A DNA stretch of 64,000 nt from Acanthosepion esculentum (Eukaryota > Mollusca > Cephalopoda > Sepiida > Sepiidae): contig OZ038485.1 in NCBI GenBank assembly GCA_964036315.1, forward strand, positions 96,041,575-96,105,574. Reading direction: 5' to 3'. The first letter of the stretch is position 1. Each line of letters begins with the position of its first letter. The notes below the pieces were generated by a model. The model saw only the letters and a program-made list of their open reading frames with translations, was not told the origin of the DNA and searched no databases. This document shows, in pieces, positions 24,060-36,950 of this stretch. The translations under genes and the position numbers were made by a program.

Positions 24060-25367
24060 TAGAGGGGAAATATAGAAACAGTTTTTTTGATAATTGATAC
24101 CCAACATTATAATTCAATGCCAAACTTTCAGAGCAGAGTGATTAGTTTGTAATTCTTGAATTCTTGCTGACCATTGAAAATTAGTTTTATTCTTGCTGAG
24201 GATGAATGTGTTTTTTTTTTGTTTTTTTTTTTTTTTACAAATATATTTAACTTTGGTCCTCTTGTTTCAGTTTAGGACTTTGTTTTAAAAACAATTATTA
24301 TTTATAATTCTCTGCTAAACATCAATGTGGCTTTGATCAAAGATTGACTTTGGTAAATATCTATTTTTACCATGTCTCTTTTGTAATCCTTTGATAGTGA
24401 GTTTATTCCTCTCTGGGTGATCTATGAAACTACACTTGTGCTAAAGATGGATTAATATTACTTGTTAGTATTGTTCAACCAATACAAGGTACAAAAACCA
24501 CTCAAGGTAGAAAGTTACTGAATGAGGTTGTTGTATGAGGTTGTTGTATGAGATAAAAAAAAAGTGTAGATTTTGAGGATATACTTGAGGTGAATTGAAT
24601 TTAAAAAAAAAAATTCTGTGTAATCATTGTTTTTTTTTTTTTTCCCCCACCTTCATTTCACCTCAAGCCACTCTGATGCAAGGGGTTACTGAGAGTGAAA
24701 GAAACCGAGGAAACGATTATTGAAGAGAAAGGACAGTAAAAAGAACCAGATTCAAAGAGACATGATGATTACAATTGATGTTGATGACAATTGATGTTGC
24801 ATTTAAATTTTTAAAGATCCTAATTGAAAAGAATGCAAGAAGCCAGAAGAGAGTTCCACAAGTGAGAAGTGTGAGAGAAGAAACTATTAGCATAGAACTT
24901 ACGGTTACATCTAGCCATTTCATCTGTGAACTTGAGATCTTGCTGCCAATAACTCCCTATCAGAAATTGATGGAATGAATAGAAATTGATTTTTTTTTAA
25001 ATTACTATTAATATTACTTTTTAAATTGCTATTAATATTACTATTAATAAGTAACTAAAAATTAAGATGAACGGAAATAAGAAGTCAACAATATGTAAAA
25101 AAAGGTTTTGTTACAATATAAAGAACTTAAATATGTGTGTGTATACCTATGAAATTGTTTTGAGGATAACTTTTGGCAGATATGTGCATTGCTATGTATA
25201 TAACTTTTTATGTTCTTTAGAAAAAGGATAATATTTGAGGGCATGATACAGGTGTAGAAAGAATAAAAGCACCTTTCTATTCCAAAGACTAGACATTCTT
25301 CATCAAGATCATTGTATGATAAAATTAAATAACCTGCTTCCTTTTATTTTATTTTTTTGTTTGTTTG
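24060..25367 (+). repeat. 1.3-kb tandem duplication, copy 2
   Basis: Differences from copy 1 seen: a poly-T run two bases shorter near 24640, one extra T near 24998, and gacaagaatg changed to gaaaagaatg near 24830. Junctions share the microhomology ttgtttgtttg. Such identity means a very recent duplication or an assembly duplication. Confidence 0.97.
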
Positions 25368-25539
25368 TTGGGGAGGAGTAGGGCAAGGGGTAAAAACAAT
25401 TTGAGTATTCTTAAGGTTCTTTACTTTTAGAGAGGTCAAAGGTAACTGTAACTTAAGTAGTTTTCTTGGTAACTTCAAGATATTTTAGAAAAAATTTATG
25501 TAATTTTGTTGCTCGCACCCCACACTTTTTTATTATTTA

Positions 25540-25715
25540 AATCAGTTCACTCCAAGTAAGGCAATAATGCCACTAAGACGCAAGGAACTACTGGAAGTGA
25601 TAGAGAAGAAAAAGGCTTTAGAAGGAAATGGAAACCCAATCCTAAACAGGAAATGAGATTAACCTCTACTTCTGTTCAAAAAAATCTGGGAGGAGTGTGA
25701 ACTGGTCAATAGGCA
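25540..25715 (-). mobile_element. LINE 3'-tail fragment
   Basis: Reverse orientation of the 3' tail: ttcactccaagtaaggcaat, aagccactaag-like block, ggaaacccaatcctaaacag and gaggagtgtgaactgg. Confidence 0.65.
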
Positions 25716-26034
25716 ACCCTATCTACTCCCTTTTTTTTTTCTTTCAAGAAATTATCACATAGTTTATTTACGATAGTTGATGCATTTTAGGGGAAAAATT
25801 ATATTCTACTATAATTTTAATTTATTTTGGGGGCATAAGGGTTGATTTTATATATTTTATAGTTTACTATAACTTCTGAAACATTTTTAAAGTCTTAAAA
25901 GAATATAAAATATATGAAGTCAGATTTAAAATAGGAATCAAAAGGTTATATAGACCTAAGTCTACTTACTATATTTGATGGCTGTCAGACTAAATTTTTT
26001 CTTAAAATGTTAAGAAAAATTTATTTATATTAGG

Positions 26035-26280
26035 GCTTTTATCCTCCTCTTTGTTATTATCACAACTTCTTGGTTGTTGTGCCCTCCGGCCTTCCGGTGC
26101 TTCATGATCTGAGTAACCTTCATAGAATTTGAAAGGGAACCCTTTATTTAATCTAGTGTTCTTATTCCATTGCCTATGTCTAGCGATGTCTCATCTTATT
26201 TGGTACTGCTCAGTTATTGTTCACCCCGTTTCCACTGAATCTGCACTACTTGGCTCTGGGTTGAATTCTAAATTACTTTG
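26035..26280. repeat. Single arm of the hairpin repeat family
   Basis: Shows the left-arm landmarks in decayed form: tcctcctctttgttattatc, acaacttcttggttgttgtg, ctccggccttc, gggaaccctttatttaatct and ttgaattct. No right arm follows. Confidence 0.6.
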
Positions 26281-26619
26281 TTAAGAAATACATGAACCAT
26301 CCACTAGGCTGTTGCCCCTGTGGGCCAATCCTGAGTCTAGAACTTGGATCCTTAAATGTAATTTGCTTGCTGCTTGTTATGCCTGACAGCATTTACTGAG
26401 GTTTCCTTTTCTTATTGCTGCTGCAGCCTTGCTGTCATTTCTCTTTATTAATGACTCTCATATGGTATTTATTTCTATGCTAGGCCTACTGAGGAGGTCC
26501 TCATAGCCTAGCATATACATCAATTCCTTCAGGCATCTGACACTAATGTTCTCTGTTTAGTATTTTTATTTTTAGTCTCTGCATATAATGAAATTAATGT
26601 TTTTTTTTTTTTTATCAAT

Positions 26620-26935
26620 TCACCGAAGGTGATAAGACCACTAAGATGCAAGGGGCTACTGGGAGTAAAAGAGAATGACCAGACTTTAAAACAAACTGGA
26701 AACCCAATCCTAAACAGGAAACAAATGATAAACCTCTAATCCTATTCAAAAGATGGAGGACTGTGAACTGGACAATAGGTGAACTTATCTACTCCTATTG
26801 AAGAAAAATAAATAGTAAATAAAATTTCAGAGTTTAGGCAAAGATGTTATAAGTATAGAGTTGAAGTAGATTTTAGAAGGAACTGGAAACCCAATCCTAA
26901 ACAACAAAGGAAAAAAAACCTATATTCCTGTTAAA
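26620..26935 (-). mobile_element. Two LINE 3'-tail fragments in tandem
   Basis: caattcaccgaaggtgataa, actaagatgcaaggggctac and ggaaacccaatcctaaacag, then a second ggaaacccaatcctaaacaa block at 26886. Same family as the array at 16.9-17.3 kb, in opposite orientation. Confidence 0.65.
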
Positions 26936-27789
26936 TGAGTCTAATTCCATCAAATAACTAAATTATACCAAATTATTGGTCTAGGTTAATTCCTCATCCA
27001 AAAAATTTAGAGAAAATTGTTGGATGATAAAGTGAATATTGTTGCAACATTACAAATTTTACGATATTCTAATTTTGATTTTTTTTTTTTTTTTTTTTTT
27101 AGGGTTTATATTCCATCACATAAAGTACCTTGCCACCAATATTTTTTGTTTTAATTATTTTTACCCTATTAGACAGTTCTTAGAATTACATGCACCTTCC
27201 TTCACTTTCTTCAGATTTCTGATATCTTAAAATAGATAGCAGAGGTTAGAGAACCTTTTTAGGCCAAGGCTAGGATCAATTTTGAGATTTTTGTCTTATC
27301 AAATTTATTAACATGTTTTTTCTTTCTTTTCTCTCTTTCTCTCTCTACTATTACGACTTTACAGACAGACAAGCTGTCCGTGAACATGACCTGCAATGAT
27401 GATGAAACTGAGAAGCCTTTTGACAAAATATCAAAGATGATGAACCTTACTGCCAAACTGCTGCTTGTAGGAGCCTTGATTCTTACTCTGCTTATTTTCA
27501 TATAGAACACCTTTTTTTTTATTCCTTGTTCGTTCACTACTTAGCTTATCCAATACACTATACATAACCAACCTTCACTGTTGTATAATAACAACCCCTT
27601 GGTACTATCATGTCACTATTTTGAAACTAGTTACTCTCTCTTTATCACTCATTCTAATTTTTTCTCATTGTTAATAATTGTTAAATGATTCACTTTTTCA
27701 TTTTGGCTCTTTTGTGCTAAGTAATTCATTGAGCATTTTTTATTACCCATTATCTTGCTTGCATTTATGAGATTGAGTTATAAATAATT
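26936..27789. other. No feature seen
   Basis: AT-rich with a 20-base T run. The region 27340-27500 has less AT bias and an open frame on the - strand (92 codons) but no homology or splice support. Confidence 0.45.
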
Positions 27790-27965
27790 TCCGTATTTGT
27801 TTATCAGCTTTATTCTTCATAAGATCAAGTACAATTACATCTTATTCAATTATATATTTGCCATTATTCGCAATGACTTGTTGCCACCTATCTGACAGCT
27901 CTTCAAATCCTTTTGTATAAAATTCTGCAGGTTTTGATGTGAATAAAATTGTTACATCCCAGGCA
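27790..27965 (-). pseudogene. Mariner transposase C-terminal fragment
   Basis: The - strand reads KPAEFYTKGFEELSDRWQQV then IANNGKYIIE, the closing motif (F.. G...L..RW..vi..nG.Y) of mariner-type transposases. Upstream catalytic parts are absent; relic only. Confidence 0.72.
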
Positions 27966-29439
27966 GTTGGGATGAACAAAAACAAATGAAAATGAAATTA
28001 ACACATAAATAAACAACTTTTATTCATTCACTGTCTGAGACCAGCAAAGATTGTACGGCTTGAAACAATGAATTCCACGTATGTGTCAGCTGGTCACCAC
28101 GTTCAGTTCAGAAGTGACGTCCTTGTCTTGACAAACAAGGGAAGTAACTCAATTGTATTTTGTGTTATCCTCCCTTTTTAAGGGAAGCAATTTAGCTTCT
28201 AACAGTTTCTAAAGACTTGAATCTAATTTTCATCAGAGAAAGTTTTTCCCGTCAATCTGTTTTTGCATTGATCAAAATTAATTATAATTGGTTGGTGCAT
28301 GGTAAGGGGAATATGCCAGGTGGGGCTGAACAGGCCAACCGTGTTCAAAATTTCTTTTTCTTATTCATGCTATATATGGACTTGCTTTGTCAGGGAGAAG
28401 AATATTTTTCCTATTTTTGAGTGCAGGGTTCTCTGATGAAACGTTTATGGACATGTTACAGTTGCTGGATGTATAAATGTGACATTAGTATTGTGTTTTA
28501 AAAACTCTAAAAGAATAATACCCTGATGATCCTGCCACATGCCCAACATTGTCTTTTTTCAATAGAGCTCAGTTTTTGGGGTTGTCAATCTATTACCCTT
28601 TGCATTGGACATTGTCATATGTAATTCACTTCCCATCAACTGTTATGATATATTTAAGGAACCGTTTAGACAATATATTTGTAATTACAGTTGGTTCCCA
28701 AAAATGGAAATTACTTTTGACTCAATCTAATATTTACTAGTTAGTACTTAGCCACTTCGGACTATGGGTTTAAGATATATAAGCAACGTTTATTTATTTT
28801 ATTTTATTTTATTTTTTTTATTGGAGGGCAAAAAAATTATTTTTGGTTAGCCAGTCCCAAGTGGTTAATGTCTCTCCTGTCTTTAATTTCTTAATTCTTT
28901 ATCTGTCTTTCTTTCTTTGATCTATCCTCTAGAATGTCTAGAATCTTTGTCATCTGTCCTTCTCTTGCATCTCTCTCCGCCCCTTATCTTTCACTTAGCC
29001 AACTATTGGCTGGAAAGTGCTTTTCTTTGCCATACACCTGGAAACTTTCCTGTGCCACTTTTCCTTGGCTAAATTCAATTGTTTTTGTAGTAACTTTCCC
29101 AAACCTGTCCGTTTTTTTTTGTATTGCCAACTCTCTTGATTATAACCTTTCTTATGGCTTTTTTGTTGCTCACCAGGGTAACCTTGAGCCATACATTTTT
29201 GTTTAACATTTGTTTTATACATTTGACTACAAATATTTCTTGATCAGCGGTTATATCTACAGATCTTTTTATCAAACTTGACATGATCTTTTTTTTCTTT
29301 TTTCATTCATCACTTAATTCTCTTTGTGATCAATCTACTCTTATTTGATTATTGTGTTCATTATTTTACTTTATTATTCTTCCCTGTTTTTGATTATATG
29401 AAATTATACATGTAAGTAATACACAACAGTTTAACTATC
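27966..29439. other. Gene-free stretch
   Basis: Moderate AT content. Overlapping short open frames on both strands near 28.9-29.3 kb look like remnants of an unrecognised mobile element; none has splice support. Confidence 0.45.
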
Positions 29440-29930
29440 TGGGGAAAGTGCGACACTAAAATCCAAAGGTGCAGTGGGATATGGAAAGAGCACTGAACTG
29501 TTATGTAATATCAGTACTTTGATATGGCAGCAAATGCCAGACAATCTCCTCCTCACATGTGAAAAGACTTGAAGCAACAGAAATGTGGTTCTACAGAAAC
29601 ATGCTGAGATTACTATAGACTGAACATTTGAGCAACAATGAAGTTTTAGAGAATATGGAAAGAAAAAAGACTTTAGAATCAGAAACAGGTAGTTGAAATT
29701 TCTAGAGCACATAATGAGGAAAGAGGTCTTGGAAAATTTAATACTCACAAGACAGAATGAAGGCAAGAGGGACAGAGGAAAACATTGCATAACCTACCTA
29801 GTGAGCTTGAGTAAATGGATGGTGGAACAAAGTTCAGGAGAGATAACTAAAAGACATTTATTAAGAACTATAAAGGAAATTGTGGAGAGCCATGATTGCC
29901 AATATCCTGAAGGGACACAGAACATAGGAG
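29440..29930 (+). pseudogene. LINE endonuclease-RT C-terminus, degenerate
   Basis: Frames read KRLEATEMWFYRNMLR, then KFLEHIMRKEVLENLILTRQ, a GKHCITYLVSLSKWM block and SHDCQYP. This is the recurrent C-terminal segment of molluscan endonuclease-RT LINEs (A.E.WF.RRMLRI...FLGHIMRKEGLENL..TG). A stop between blocks shows decay. Copies: 38200-38790, 47820-47960, 52520-52790. Confidence 0.85.
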
Positions 29931-30527
29931 AAGTAGTAGTAGTAATACACACAATTTTATTGTGGTTAAGACTAGAGTGACCAAGACTACTTGAGCAAAC
30001 TACTTTCCTACTCGGGCAGCACTATCCATAATTAACCTTGATAGAGGCATATATATCAAGAATACATATTTATGGGAGGCACAGTGCACAGTATAAAATT
30101 ATATATTTCAGCTATCTGCTTCTAAATAAAGTTCTTGTTGTTTCTAAATAATCCAGTTGATTTAAAAACTGAGGAATTTTCTTCCAAGCAGATAGAATCT
30201 TTTGTTGCGTTTCACTAATGCTCTGTATTCATTTCTGGGGCTCTTCTGTCGCCGGAGGTCTTGACAAATATTTTATCACTTGCATATCACAATGGTTAGC
30301 AGAAAATAAGAGGTAAATGAGTTCTTGTGTAAACTGATCTCCTGTAACTGCTTTACCTGCCCAGGTAGTCATATCAAAATGTTGTTACCTCAAATTCAAC
30401 CTTGACCGAGGCATATATCTATTGTTTCACTTTGATATTTATTTAGAACTCCCAGGAAGATTTTTTTTTTCTGCATTTTCACAGAATATGTAATTAGATA
30501 TTTTTTTTATCACCAAGTATTATTTGG

Positions 30528-30665
30528 ATGTGCATGTAGCGTAGTGGTTATTGGCATGTTGAATTCAAGTTCTAGCCTAGAATGATGTGTTCGTTTTTGC
30601 ACAAATAATCTTGGGGATGGTATGAATCCATCTCTTCACTCCCTAGCTGGGAGTTAACAGCAGGG
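30528..30665 (+). mobile_element. tRNA-derived SINE, decayed
   Basis: ggatgtgcatgtagcgtagt with gaattcaagttctag as A/B-box remnants, then ttgcacaaataatcttgggg and atgaatccatctcttcactc. Confidence 0.65.
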
Positions 30666-31212
30666 TAGTTGAGGTACCAAGAGATTAAAAATGTACTTAA
30701 TAAACATGAACCACTGGAATACGGGGAAAATTTTGCCCAACCTCCATTTGTTCTCGTTCACTTTCACAGGGTTTGTGGCCCACAGGTTAGGAAATTGGTG
30801 CCCTTTCCTGATGGCAAGTTTGCATTTGCTGCACTGCACTTTTCCCTCAGCTTGTAATGACCCTTTTATTTCAATGAGTTTGAAACTGCTGACTGTATAC
30901 TTTTGTATCATTTGATCCAGGGATTGAGTTTTCAGGGAGCCAGAAGGATTTTATTAGATTTTTATCCAATGGACCATAATTGACTTTGCAATGAATAATT
31001 GAGGATTGAGAACAGTATATGGGATCAAGTAAGGAATTCTTATTGAAATCCCTGAGAAGTTTAGCAGATATGATAGACACTTGAGAAAGACTGGAAAGTA
31101 CACTGGCTGAACACTGATAATGATATAGACGAGGAAATTGATCTGAAACAATCAATGTATAATAATAATCATAATTTTTACAAATTTCAAAATTAAGAAA
31201 AGAGAATATTTT

Positions 31213-31735
31213 CTTTCTTTCAGTTTTTAATCAAATTCACTCCAAGCAAGGCAGTAAAGCCACTAAGATACAAAGGGTTACTGAGTATGAAAGAATTAGA
31301 AAATGGAAACATTATTAAGGAGTGAGAACAATAGAGTAATCAGGAAGACTGTAGATAATGATTGACATTACATTTAAATTTTTGAAGATCAAAGTTGGCT
31401 GGAAAGCATGGAGCTGGAATAGAGTTCAACAATCAAGAGGTGTGAGAAAATAAACTGTTAGCATAGAACTTATGGTTACATCTAGCCAATTCAACTGTAA
31501 AATGATGAGACCCTGCTGTCAGTTTAGTAGTATGCTTAAATTCATAAAGTCTAGGTACCATAGTGAAGAGCTCATAGGAACAATTACCATGAAAGTATTT
31601 ATAGAAATGGCACAGGGAAGCAACTTTACAGCAATGGGAAAGTGACTGAAGCCGAGACACCAGGTCAGGACTAATAATATTGCAGATTCCTATTTGTGTT
31701 TTACCAAGAATCTCTAAATGTCTTCAATATTTTGT
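31213..31735 (-). pseudogene. LINE RT C-terminus (jockey/CR1-like), degenerate
   Basis: The - strand has an open 75-codon piece beginning MSRLQSLSHCCKVASLCHFY, followed by KYFHGNCSYELFTMVPRLYE and a KFYANS.FS.TS block, typical of the end of this LINE's ORF2. The 5' part is missing. Confidence 0.8.
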
Positions 31736-33397
31736 TTTATGCATTCACCACTGTTTTGACTTAGTGGGTTTGTCCATTAGTAGAGATAGGTGTTGCTTAA
31801 ATGCATATTAGGAAGTGCATGCCTGGGGCTTGAGGGTTAATGTAAACCTTTGGTTACTTTTATGTCATGGAAGTCAGTTGTTAGTATTCGATGATTGATG
31901 GCTTAAGTGGTGCATCAGATACAGTGGAACAAAAGATGTCATAAGGTGTCTGATCTAGGAATAAGTTATACTTCTATTGTAAACACACAAAAAGTTTTTA
32001 ACAATGAAGATATATTTCTGTTATCAAAATGTTTTAATAGATTTGCCTCATGAAAAGACCACATGTGGTTTATGAAATGTGAATACCAGGTTGATATGGA
32101 TTTTACAATATATGCCGAGGAAAATTAAATTTTAAAAGCTTTCCAACTATTCGTGCATTTAATCTGAAATCATTTAGTTTGAGATACTGCTTGTATTTTA
32201 ATGCTTTTGATCAGACATTTTGTAGTTTTCTAAAGTTGCTTTTTAATACAATCTCTATCCCATAATATTTGTTTCATTTACTGCATGAAATGTGCATGCA
32301 AACATAACAACTATTATGGGCCAGAGGTAGTTTTATGTTAACTCTTGATAGAATATGTGTAAATGTTTTTTAATATTAGTGAGTTTATAATAAGCATTAC
32401 TCTTTAGATCCAGTATGTTGGAAAGTTAATATTTTTTTCTAACCTCCTTTTCTGGAGGTGGGGTAAAAACGTTCTCGGTATTATGTAGTGGACAATTGGT
32501 AGTGTTATTATTATAATTATTTTCTTGGAACATATGTCCCCGTTAAGGTCAAAAGGGTGAAAGAAAAGTTACACCATTTTTTACATATCCTGAGTGTTTT
32601 ATGAATTTGACATTTTTGTTTATAAAAAAAAAAAAATGTTGAACTGTTGGCAAATTTACTGATATATCAATACCATTACAGATTTTATTAGCATGTCAGT
32701 GTATTCATGTGATAACAAATTTATATAACATAAAAGAGACTGCAACATCGTATATTTTGAAAAAAATTTTTCAAATCCAGTATCATATTTGCTAGTATCT
32801 AAGATATTTTTTTTTTATTCTTAACAGAATAAGGTTACCAAATCAGATGCACTGGTATTATGTATGGAGAGTTGATCAATAATGTGTTAAGCTAAGTAGC
32901 AAGTGGGTTGGATAAGTTTCCACGAAATGTTATTATAGAGACATATGCGAGTCATGAAAATATGGTGTAAACTATTTCATTCAAGCTTTGTTTTAATTTT
33001 TTTCTCATAATATTATTTTATGCATTTCTGCATTTTTATTCCTTGACAAATACTGGATTCACTTACCAATTTTTGATGAGGTTTCCTATTGTTTTATTAC
33101 TGCTCTTTATTATGATGCTCTTTTTTTACATTTGACTTTTTTTTTCTTTTTTTTATAACAGCCTCAATTTGAAATAGCAAGAAAAATTCATATCTACCTT
33201 CATATAACTGCACCTCCTTCAATTATCCAATCATGTTAATAGTCTTAAGTTGTCTGAATTTCTATGTCTCGGGGATTTCCAGGATTATTGTAGACTACAT
33301 TTTTATTTTGAATCCATGCTGCTTGTTGGTCCCTTTTTTTAATTTTTTTATTTTAATGATCAGATTGTAATGTTCTGAATTGTGAGGAAAAATATGT
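31736..33397. other. No feature seen
   Basis: AT-rich intron sequence between kinesin exons; no recognised repeat apart from homopolymer runs. Confidence 0.5.
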
Positions 33398-33710
33398 GGT
33401 GTGGTGTAATGGGTAACAAACAGCTTTGAATGAGAAATCAAAAAACTGAGTTCGAATTCCAGTTGGGTTCATTACATTCACTTACACATAAATACCCTTG
33501 TAAAAAGTATGAATCCAACACCACCTTGCTATGGGTTAAATAGCAGGACAAATTGGGGACTATAGCATTGGATAGCAGCCAGTCTACTGCAGAAAGAAAC
33601 GGCAACCTACTGTGGGAAAATTTTTTGCCTAGTCAGTCATAGATTGAAAGAGACATGATCGCCCAAGTGTGTATCATGTATGGCGCTTTGACTGACTGAG
33701 GAAAAAATAG
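33398..33710 (+). mobile_element. tRNA-derived SINE, nearly full length
   Basis: tggtgtggtgtaatgggtaa (A box) and gagttcgaattccagttggg (B box), then cattcacttac, aatacccttg, gctatgggttaaatagcagg, cagtctactgcagaaagaaa, cggcaacctactg and gatcgcccaagtgtgtatca. The best-preserved copy in the window; 160 bases before a kinesin exon. Confidence 0.9.
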
Positions 33711-33869
33711 AATGAAAGAAAATTGTGTCAGATACTGATTTTTTTTTATTTTTTTAAAAAAAGTACTTTATTTGAGAAATTCAAACAATTGAAGACTGTT
33801 GGGTCATTTGTTTTTGCCAGTTTTAGTGTTTTTTTGTTTTTTTTGTTATTATATTAAATCAATTTTCAG

Positions 33870-34007
33870 GAGTCAGATCTGAGTATTCGACGCCCACTTG
33901 GTCAACGGACAAATTCCATGGGAGTGATTGTGGATTCCCAGCAGCCTCACCTACGTGGAATGGATGATGACATTCTAAGTACTGGCATTGTTTTATATTA
34001 TCTAAAG
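33870..34007 (+). CDS. KIF16B-like: Kinesin-3 FHA domain exon 1 (KIF16B/STARD9-type)
   Basis: A 138-nt exon (46 codons, phase 0-0), acceptor aattttcag, donor gttagt. It opens with ESDLSIRRPLGQRTNSMGVI, continues VDSQQPHLRGMDDDILSTGI and ends VLYYLK. The pattern G(V)(V/I)(V/L)DS-x2-PHL-x-G-(I/M)DDD-(I/L)LSTG-I-(V/I)-LY-x-LK is the KIF16B/STARD9 form of the N-terminal edge of the kinesin-3 FHA domain; KIF1 and KIF13 differ here (LNEDP type). This exon is the main reason for assigning the subfamily. The protein should be a processive plus-end microtubule motor; KIF16B carries early endosomes through a C-terminal PX domain, and STARD9 is centrosomal with a START domain. Which C-terminus this gene has cannot be seen. 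Confidence 0.93.
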
Positions 34008-34095
34008 GTTAGTAGATTCTTGTTCTGATTTGGAGTAAAGAATCAAAATAGAATTTTGAGCAGTCATTTTAATTTCATTTATCAAATTATTATTT

Positions 34096-34175
34096 AATTC
34101 CTTAAAACTAGTTTTTCTTATAATGAGTAAGAGTAAATTCCTTAAAACTAGTTTTTCTTATAGTGAGTAAATATT
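34096..34175. repeat. 40-bp tandem duplication
   Basis: aattccttaaaactagtttt followed by tcttata.tgagtaa occurs twice in tandem, 90 bases after a kinesin exon. Confidence 0.9.
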
Positions 34176-34419
34176 GTTTTGGAATCTGGAATAAAAAGTA
34201 ATTTATTTTTGTAGAAAATTTTAGAATAAAATATTTAGTGTTTTTTGTAATTATACAACAATTAACACCAAATGCCATGATGAAGAAAAACAAAACAAAT
34301 TTCTTGAATTTAAAACTGTTATAAAATCACCTAATTTGTTTTTTACCCTGTTATCATACAACTCAAAGGCAACAATAGCTATGTCAATTTTTTGTAAGGG
34401 ACCTTGATGCATGTTTTAA

Positions 34420-34690
34420 GCATATTAATTCTTGAGCCAAGTTCAAATTCTGTTAGGGTTTGTTACATTCACTTATGTGCAAATATCTTTGGGAAAGGTA
34501 TGAATCCATCTCTTCTCCCCCCCAGCTATGGGTTGAATAGCAGGACAGACTATAACTGTGGTTGGCAACCAGTCTACTGCAGAAAGAAATGGTAATCTAC
34601 TGCGTGAAAATCTGCCTAGACATTTAGGAATCACAAGACATTATTGCCCAATTGTGTATCATGTATGGCACTTAACTGAATTCTTGAAAA
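34420..34690 (+). mobile_element. tRNA-derived SINE
   Basis: Shares the 33398 family body: gagccaagttcaaattctgt, cattcacttatgtgcaaata, gctatgggttgaatagcagg, cagtctactgcagaaagaaa and gcccaattgtgtatcatgta. The head is truncated. Confidence 0.85.
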
Positions 34691-35239
34691 TTCCCGTTCT
34701 TCTTAAATTTTAAGTGAGTGTTAGACTTGCAATATACGTATAATGCTAAACTGGATCCTTACTTTGCTTGCTGAGTTTTTCATTTTTTTTATTTAATTCT
34801 ATATGGTAGACAAAAAACAAAATTTCTTCACCAAAAAACAAAATTATAAGTCTTTTTTTTCTTTTTTCAGTCAGTGGAAAATAAAGACTTAAAAAAAAAA
34901 TGGGTATTTTACTTGTAATACAAATAATGACCACTAGTGGGCTAAAAGCATTCACCTCATGACTTACAAATTTGAATAAAAACATAGTTCAGAAGCTTTT
35001 TATTTAGGTTAAAATTCTGCTTATGAGCCGGGTTTTCATTTATGGATATGGACCACTTGATGAGTTTAGAAATGAATTCCTTGACTATCCGAACAGAGAA
35101 TTTGATTAGAGTATTAAAGGCTTGTGTAGATACAATCATGCTTTTTGGAAGAATTGATGACAGAAATTGGGCACACTGCACCACAAAGTCTCCAAACTGC
35201 TCTCCTCAGTTTTTGAATTCATTTTTTCCCTTCCTCAAC

Positions 35240-35385
35240 TGGTTCTCACCCATGGAAAGAGCCCAGTTAGCTATATTTAACCTATAGCTGGAGGAAGTTC
35301 GATTCATGCCTTTTCCAGCAGCATGAACATGAATTAATTGAAGCAGAATTGAATGGAATTTGAATTTGGTTCTGCATTTCTATTC
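35240..35385 (-). mobile_element. tRNA-derived SINE, decayed
   Basis: Inverse of the SINE body (cctatagctggagg, attcatgccttttcca, gaatggaatttgaatttggt). Confidence 0.55.
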
Positions 35386-35714
35386 TCTGTATTGATAACG
35401 TTCACACTGCTCTTACATCCATAAAGTGACATGTACTTTGACATAAAACATGCATTAGCATATTAAATGCACTCGCACTATTTTAACAGAGCATATTCAA
35501 GATAAAAAATGTTTTAGTATATTGTTGGATGGTTCATCAAATGTTAGTGGAATTTTGTCCCTGTTCCTCATTTGGTTCAGTTGAAAACAAGTTTGTTTGT
35601 ACATTTAAAACAGATTTTTGAAATCCTAATTTTTTTTTTTTGTCTGTGTGTGCAATGTTTGCTTTTTATGCATTGATAAACTCTACTGTTTCATAAACCT
35701 GTAACATTAATCTT

Positions 35715-35995
35715 AGAGTGGAACCATCTCTTAATTGCTGTTATCCCCAGGTCCACCCTGACTCTGGGTAGTCTCAGCTATGAGCAAATAGTGAACCACA
35801 AAACTGGGGTCAAAACATGGAAATATGAAAATACATTAGAAAAAAATTACTGGCAATATGTCTTTGGGGTAAAAAAAAAAAAAAAAAAAATGACCAAAGC
35901 TCACAAGAAAATGAAATTTCAGCATTAAATGACCCATAAGGAGTTGATGTGCCATTAAATAAGCAAACAAATAAACATTAATCTTCTGATTATAG
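35715..35995 (+). repeat. Dispersed repeat, partners at 57130-57450 and 62310-62395
   Basis: Common blocks: cccaggtccaccctgac, tatgagcaaatagt, aactggggtcaaaaca, caatatgtct-type A-rich section, aaatttcagcattaaa and gacccataaggagttgatgt. Family unknown. Confidence 0.7.
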
Positions 35996-36424
35996 AACGT
36001 TTTGAGTATTTTGTTCTTACTTGATCTCACTATAATTTGGTAGAAACACCTCCCAGATTTCAATTTTTTTCATGTCATTCTCAAGTTCAGGTCATTATGG
36101 AGCTGTGCAACAACAGTTATCTTTATCTTTTTTTTTTCTTTTTAGCTGTCTTTAGTTGATCTTGCTCTCTTCAGAACTGTATCATTTTTTTCAGTAGGTT
36201 GTGGGCCCAAAAGCCCTTGTTATTGTGATGTTCCTATGCCCTATCAATTGTAGTTTGTAGCAAATATTGTAACTTAATCTCTTAACCTTCTAATGGCCAT
36301 ATTCTTGAAGGTAAGATTTCGCAAATTCACACAATGCTCCCAGTGCCATATCCGTCATTACCAAGCAATCGTGCCGAATGCACTCATCCATTGACCAGTC
36401 TTCATTGCCTGCTTCTTTTTTTTT

Positions 36425-36950
36425 TTTAATTATTTCAACCCAAGCAAAGCAATAAAGCCACCAAGATGCTAGTGATTACTGAATGTGAAAGAATCAAGAA
36501 AAGAAAAACGTTATTAAGGAGAGAGAGAGAGAGAGATAAAAGAACGGGAATTAAAAAGATGATTGACATTGCATTTGAATTCTCAAATTTGATTGGAAAG
36601 CAAGAGGCTGGAAGAGTCCCACAAGCAAGAAGTGCAAGAGAAGAGACTGTTAGCCTAGAACTTACAGTTCCATCTGGCCATTTCAACTGTATGATGAGAT
36701 CTAGCTGTCAATCTAGTACTGTGCTTAACTTTGTAAAATCAAGGTACCAAAAAGGAAAGCTCATCAGAACAATTGCCATGAAAATATTTATAGAAAAGTC
36801 ACACGGAAGCTATGTTATGATAGTGGGAAAGTGACTGAAGCTGAGATGTCAAGACAGATAACATTGTAGATTCATCTTTGGATTTTATCAGGAATCTCTT
36901 AATACATAGCAGGAGCACCAGACTAAATGTGGCACCAATATTGAATACTA
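36425..36950 (-). mobile_element. LINE 3' fragment (jockey/CR1-like)
   Basis: Same - strand family as 5124 and 31213; contains a (GA)n run near 36520. Degenerate. Confidence 0.75.

Noticed and set aside
23409..24978. Paired, nearly identical small open frames on both strands
   Set aside because: Identical only because the 1.3-kb segment is duplicated; the underlying sequence is a LINE 3' fragment.
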